A DNA stretch of 16,749 nt, from assembly GCA_964482685.1 (NCBI GenBank), contig CAYZZA010000024.1, forward strand, positions 1-16,749, given 5' to 3'. Both the position numbers and the translations under genes were made by a program. A model generated the notes under the pieces. It did no database searches and was not told where the DNA came from. It was given only the letters and a program-made list of their open reading frames with translations. This DNA is from CAYZZA01 sp964482685. Its GTDB lineage: Bacteria > Bacillota > Bacilli > Lactobacillales > Carnobacteriaceae_A. This document shows, one piece after another, positions 15,558-16,749 of this stretch (positions within the stretch are counted from its first letter, which is position 1; every line of letters begins with the position of its first letter).

Positions 15558-16749
15558 TTAGTCTTGTACCGATACTACAACTTGGTTGTCTTGCACATCG
15601 ACTACTACTGTCGCTCCTGGTGCTAAGCTCTCTCCAATTAGGAGACGGGCAATCTCCGTTTCAATATGCTTGGTAATAAATCGACGCAAAGGTCGGGCTC
15701 CAAATGCTGGATCGTAGGCTTCTTGTGCAATCCATTTTTTGCATTCTGGTGTGACGACTAGCGAAATGTCTTGCTCGCGTAAGCGCTGTGAGACATCTTG
15801 AAGACTAATGTCTACAATTCGCTCCAAAACGGATTCTGGCAAAGGCGAGAAGAACACAATGTCATCGATGCGGTTCAAAAATTCTGGCTTAAATGCGCGC
15901 GACAAAGATGCCATGACGCTTTCTTTTGTTTCAGATGAAAGTGTTCCATCTTCTCGTGCATTCTCCAACAATACTTGACTGCCAATGTTGCTTGTCATAA
16001 TCAATACCGTGTTTTTAAAGTCAACCGTTTGGCCCTTAGAATCTGTCAGTCGTCCATCGTCTAAGACTTGCAACAAAATATTAAACACATCTGGATGAGC
16101 TTTTTCAATTTCATCGAGTAATACGATAGTATACGGGCTTCTACGCACAGCTTCTGTTAACTGGCCACCCTCTTCATAGCCAATATATCCAGGAGGAGAC
16201 CCAATTAAACGTGACACCGCATGTTTTTCCATGTATTCGCTCATGTCAATTCGAATCATCTCATCTTCTGAATCAAACAATTCTGTCGCAAGCGTTTTTG
16301 CAAGTTCAGTCTTCCCAACTCCCGTAGGTCCTAAAAACAAGAAAGAGCCTAATGGACGATTTGGGTCTTGAATACCTGCTTTTGATCGAATCACAGCATC
16401 GGTCACTGCACCTACAGCTTCATCTTGGCCAATAATTTTTTCTTTCATTCGTTCTCCTAGTTGAAGTAGTTTTTCACGTTCGCCTTTGACGATACGAGTG
16501 ACTGGAATCCCTGTTAAGCGAGAGACAACAGCCGCAATTTCAACCTCAGTGACAGATTCTTGCACCAAACGAGTGTCTGATTGTTTTTGGCTTTCTGCTT
16601 GTTCTTCTAATTCTTTTAATTCTGCTTTTAATGCGGGGATTTTTCCGTGTCTCAACACGGCGGCTTGTTCTAGATTATACTCCGCTTCTGCTTGTTCTAA
16701 ATCAAGTTTGGCTTTTTCTAATTCACTGCGTTTTTGTTGGACACCAAGT
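15558..16749 (-). CDS. clpB: ATP-dependent disaggregase ClpB, C-terminal part (5' end cut by window)
   Basis: Hexameric AAA+ chaperone that pulls proteins out of aggregates, working with DnaK. The visible 396 residues comprise the end of the middle-domain coiled coil (EKAKLDLEQAEAEYNLEQAA, then RHGKIPALKAEL), the linker VVSRLTGIPVTRIVKGEREKLLQL, and the full second ATPase domain: Walker A GPTGVGKTELAKTL, pore-loop segment IGSPPGYIGYEEGG, Walker B IVLLDEIEKAHPDVF, sensor-1 LIMTSNIGS, arginine finger LNRIDDIVFF and sensor-2 GARPLRRFI. The frame continues to the window edge; a GTG at 16658 falls within the coiled coil and is not the start. The N-domain, first ATPase domain and promoter (in Bacilli often under CtsR) lie outside. 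The KIPALK and TGIPV segments with the coiled coil separate ClpB from ClpC and ClpE. Confidence 0.95.
   Translation of the reverse strand, partial: LGVQQKRSELEKAKLDLEQAEAEYNLEQAAVLRHGKIPALKAELKELEEQAESQKQSDTRLVQESVTEVEIAAVVSRLTGIPVTRIVKGEREKLLQLGERMKEKIIGQDEAVGAVTDAVIRSKAGIQDPNRPLGSFLFLGPTGVGKTELAKTLATELFDSEDEMIRIDMSEYMEKHAVSRLIGSPPGYIGYEEGGQLTEAVRRSPYTIVLLDEIEKAHPDVFNILLQVLDDGRLTDSKGQTVDFKNTVLIMTSNIGSQVLLENAREDGTLSSETKESVMASLSRAFKPEFLNRIDDIVFFSPLPESVLERIVDISLQDVSQRLREQDISLVVTPECKKWIAQEAYDPAFGARPLRRFITKHIETEIARLLIGESLAPGATVVVDVQDNQVVVSVQD

Noticed and set aside
16656..16658. GTG as a start for a separate short ATPase
   Set aside because: The frame continues upstream with the typical ClpB middle-domain coiled coil, so this is an internal valine of a gene cut by the window edge.
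1..16749. Mobile element, defence island, CRISPR array or tRNA/rRNA genes
   Set aside because: All fourteen genes are co-directional housekeeping genes with close spacing; I saw no direct-repeat arrays, transposase motifs, terminal repeats or tRNA cloverleaf sequences. xerD has chromosomal context and is not a phage integrase.

Overview
The window is an all-minus-strand stretch of a low-to-mid-GC (roughly 40-45% by eye) Gram-positive chromosome of class Bacilli. Fourteen protein genes are read leftward, and I see no convincing plus-strand gene, RNA gene, mobile element, CRISPR array or transposon scar. The gene content points to Bacilli: ScpA/ScpB, ResDE-like two-component proteins, a RibT-like acetyltransferase, CvfB, a 585-residue pyruvate kinase with the extra C-terminal domain, and a DnaE of the short Firmicutes type. 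The order dnaE-pfkA-pyk without accDA, and rluB-resD-resE without resABC, suggests a fermentative member near Lactobacillales, or a Listeria-like lineage, rather than Bacillus itself. The species cannot be named from the sequence alone.

In transcription order (right to left): the C-terminal half of clpB (15558-16749, cut by the window edge) ends at a strong 17-bp-stem terminator. A promoter placed against that terminator's T-tract starts dnaE (12103-15411), which has its own terminator. A promoter with an extended -10 then drives pfkA and pyk, two committed glycolytic steps encoded 3 nt apart. After pyk comes a 156-nt gap with a probable promoter but no visible terminator. It leads into cvfB (RNA-binding, S1 domains), xerD (dimer resolution), deoB and punA (nucleoside salvage), closed by a terminator. 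A 166-nt leader containing a possible 26-residue upstream ORF precedes ribT, then scpA, scpB and rluB (tightly packed; scpB and rluB overlap by one base). A 100-nt spacer with unusual palindromes separates rluB from resD and resE; resE is cut by the left window edge.

Functionally the window holds housekeeping work: chromosome maintenance (DnaE, XerD, ScpAB), protein disaggregation (ClpB), ribosome maturation (RluB), central carbon flow (Pfk, Pyk), pentose/purine salvage (DeoB to PunA) and a membrane sensor that probably reads redox or respiratory state (ResDE). I found no undescribed multigene system. The items most worth a second look are small: the ribT leader ORF, the nested palindromes before resD, overlapping hairpins after punA, a pyruvate kinase whose extra domain lacks its usual histidine, and a DnaE whose PHP domain lacks its metal-binding residues.
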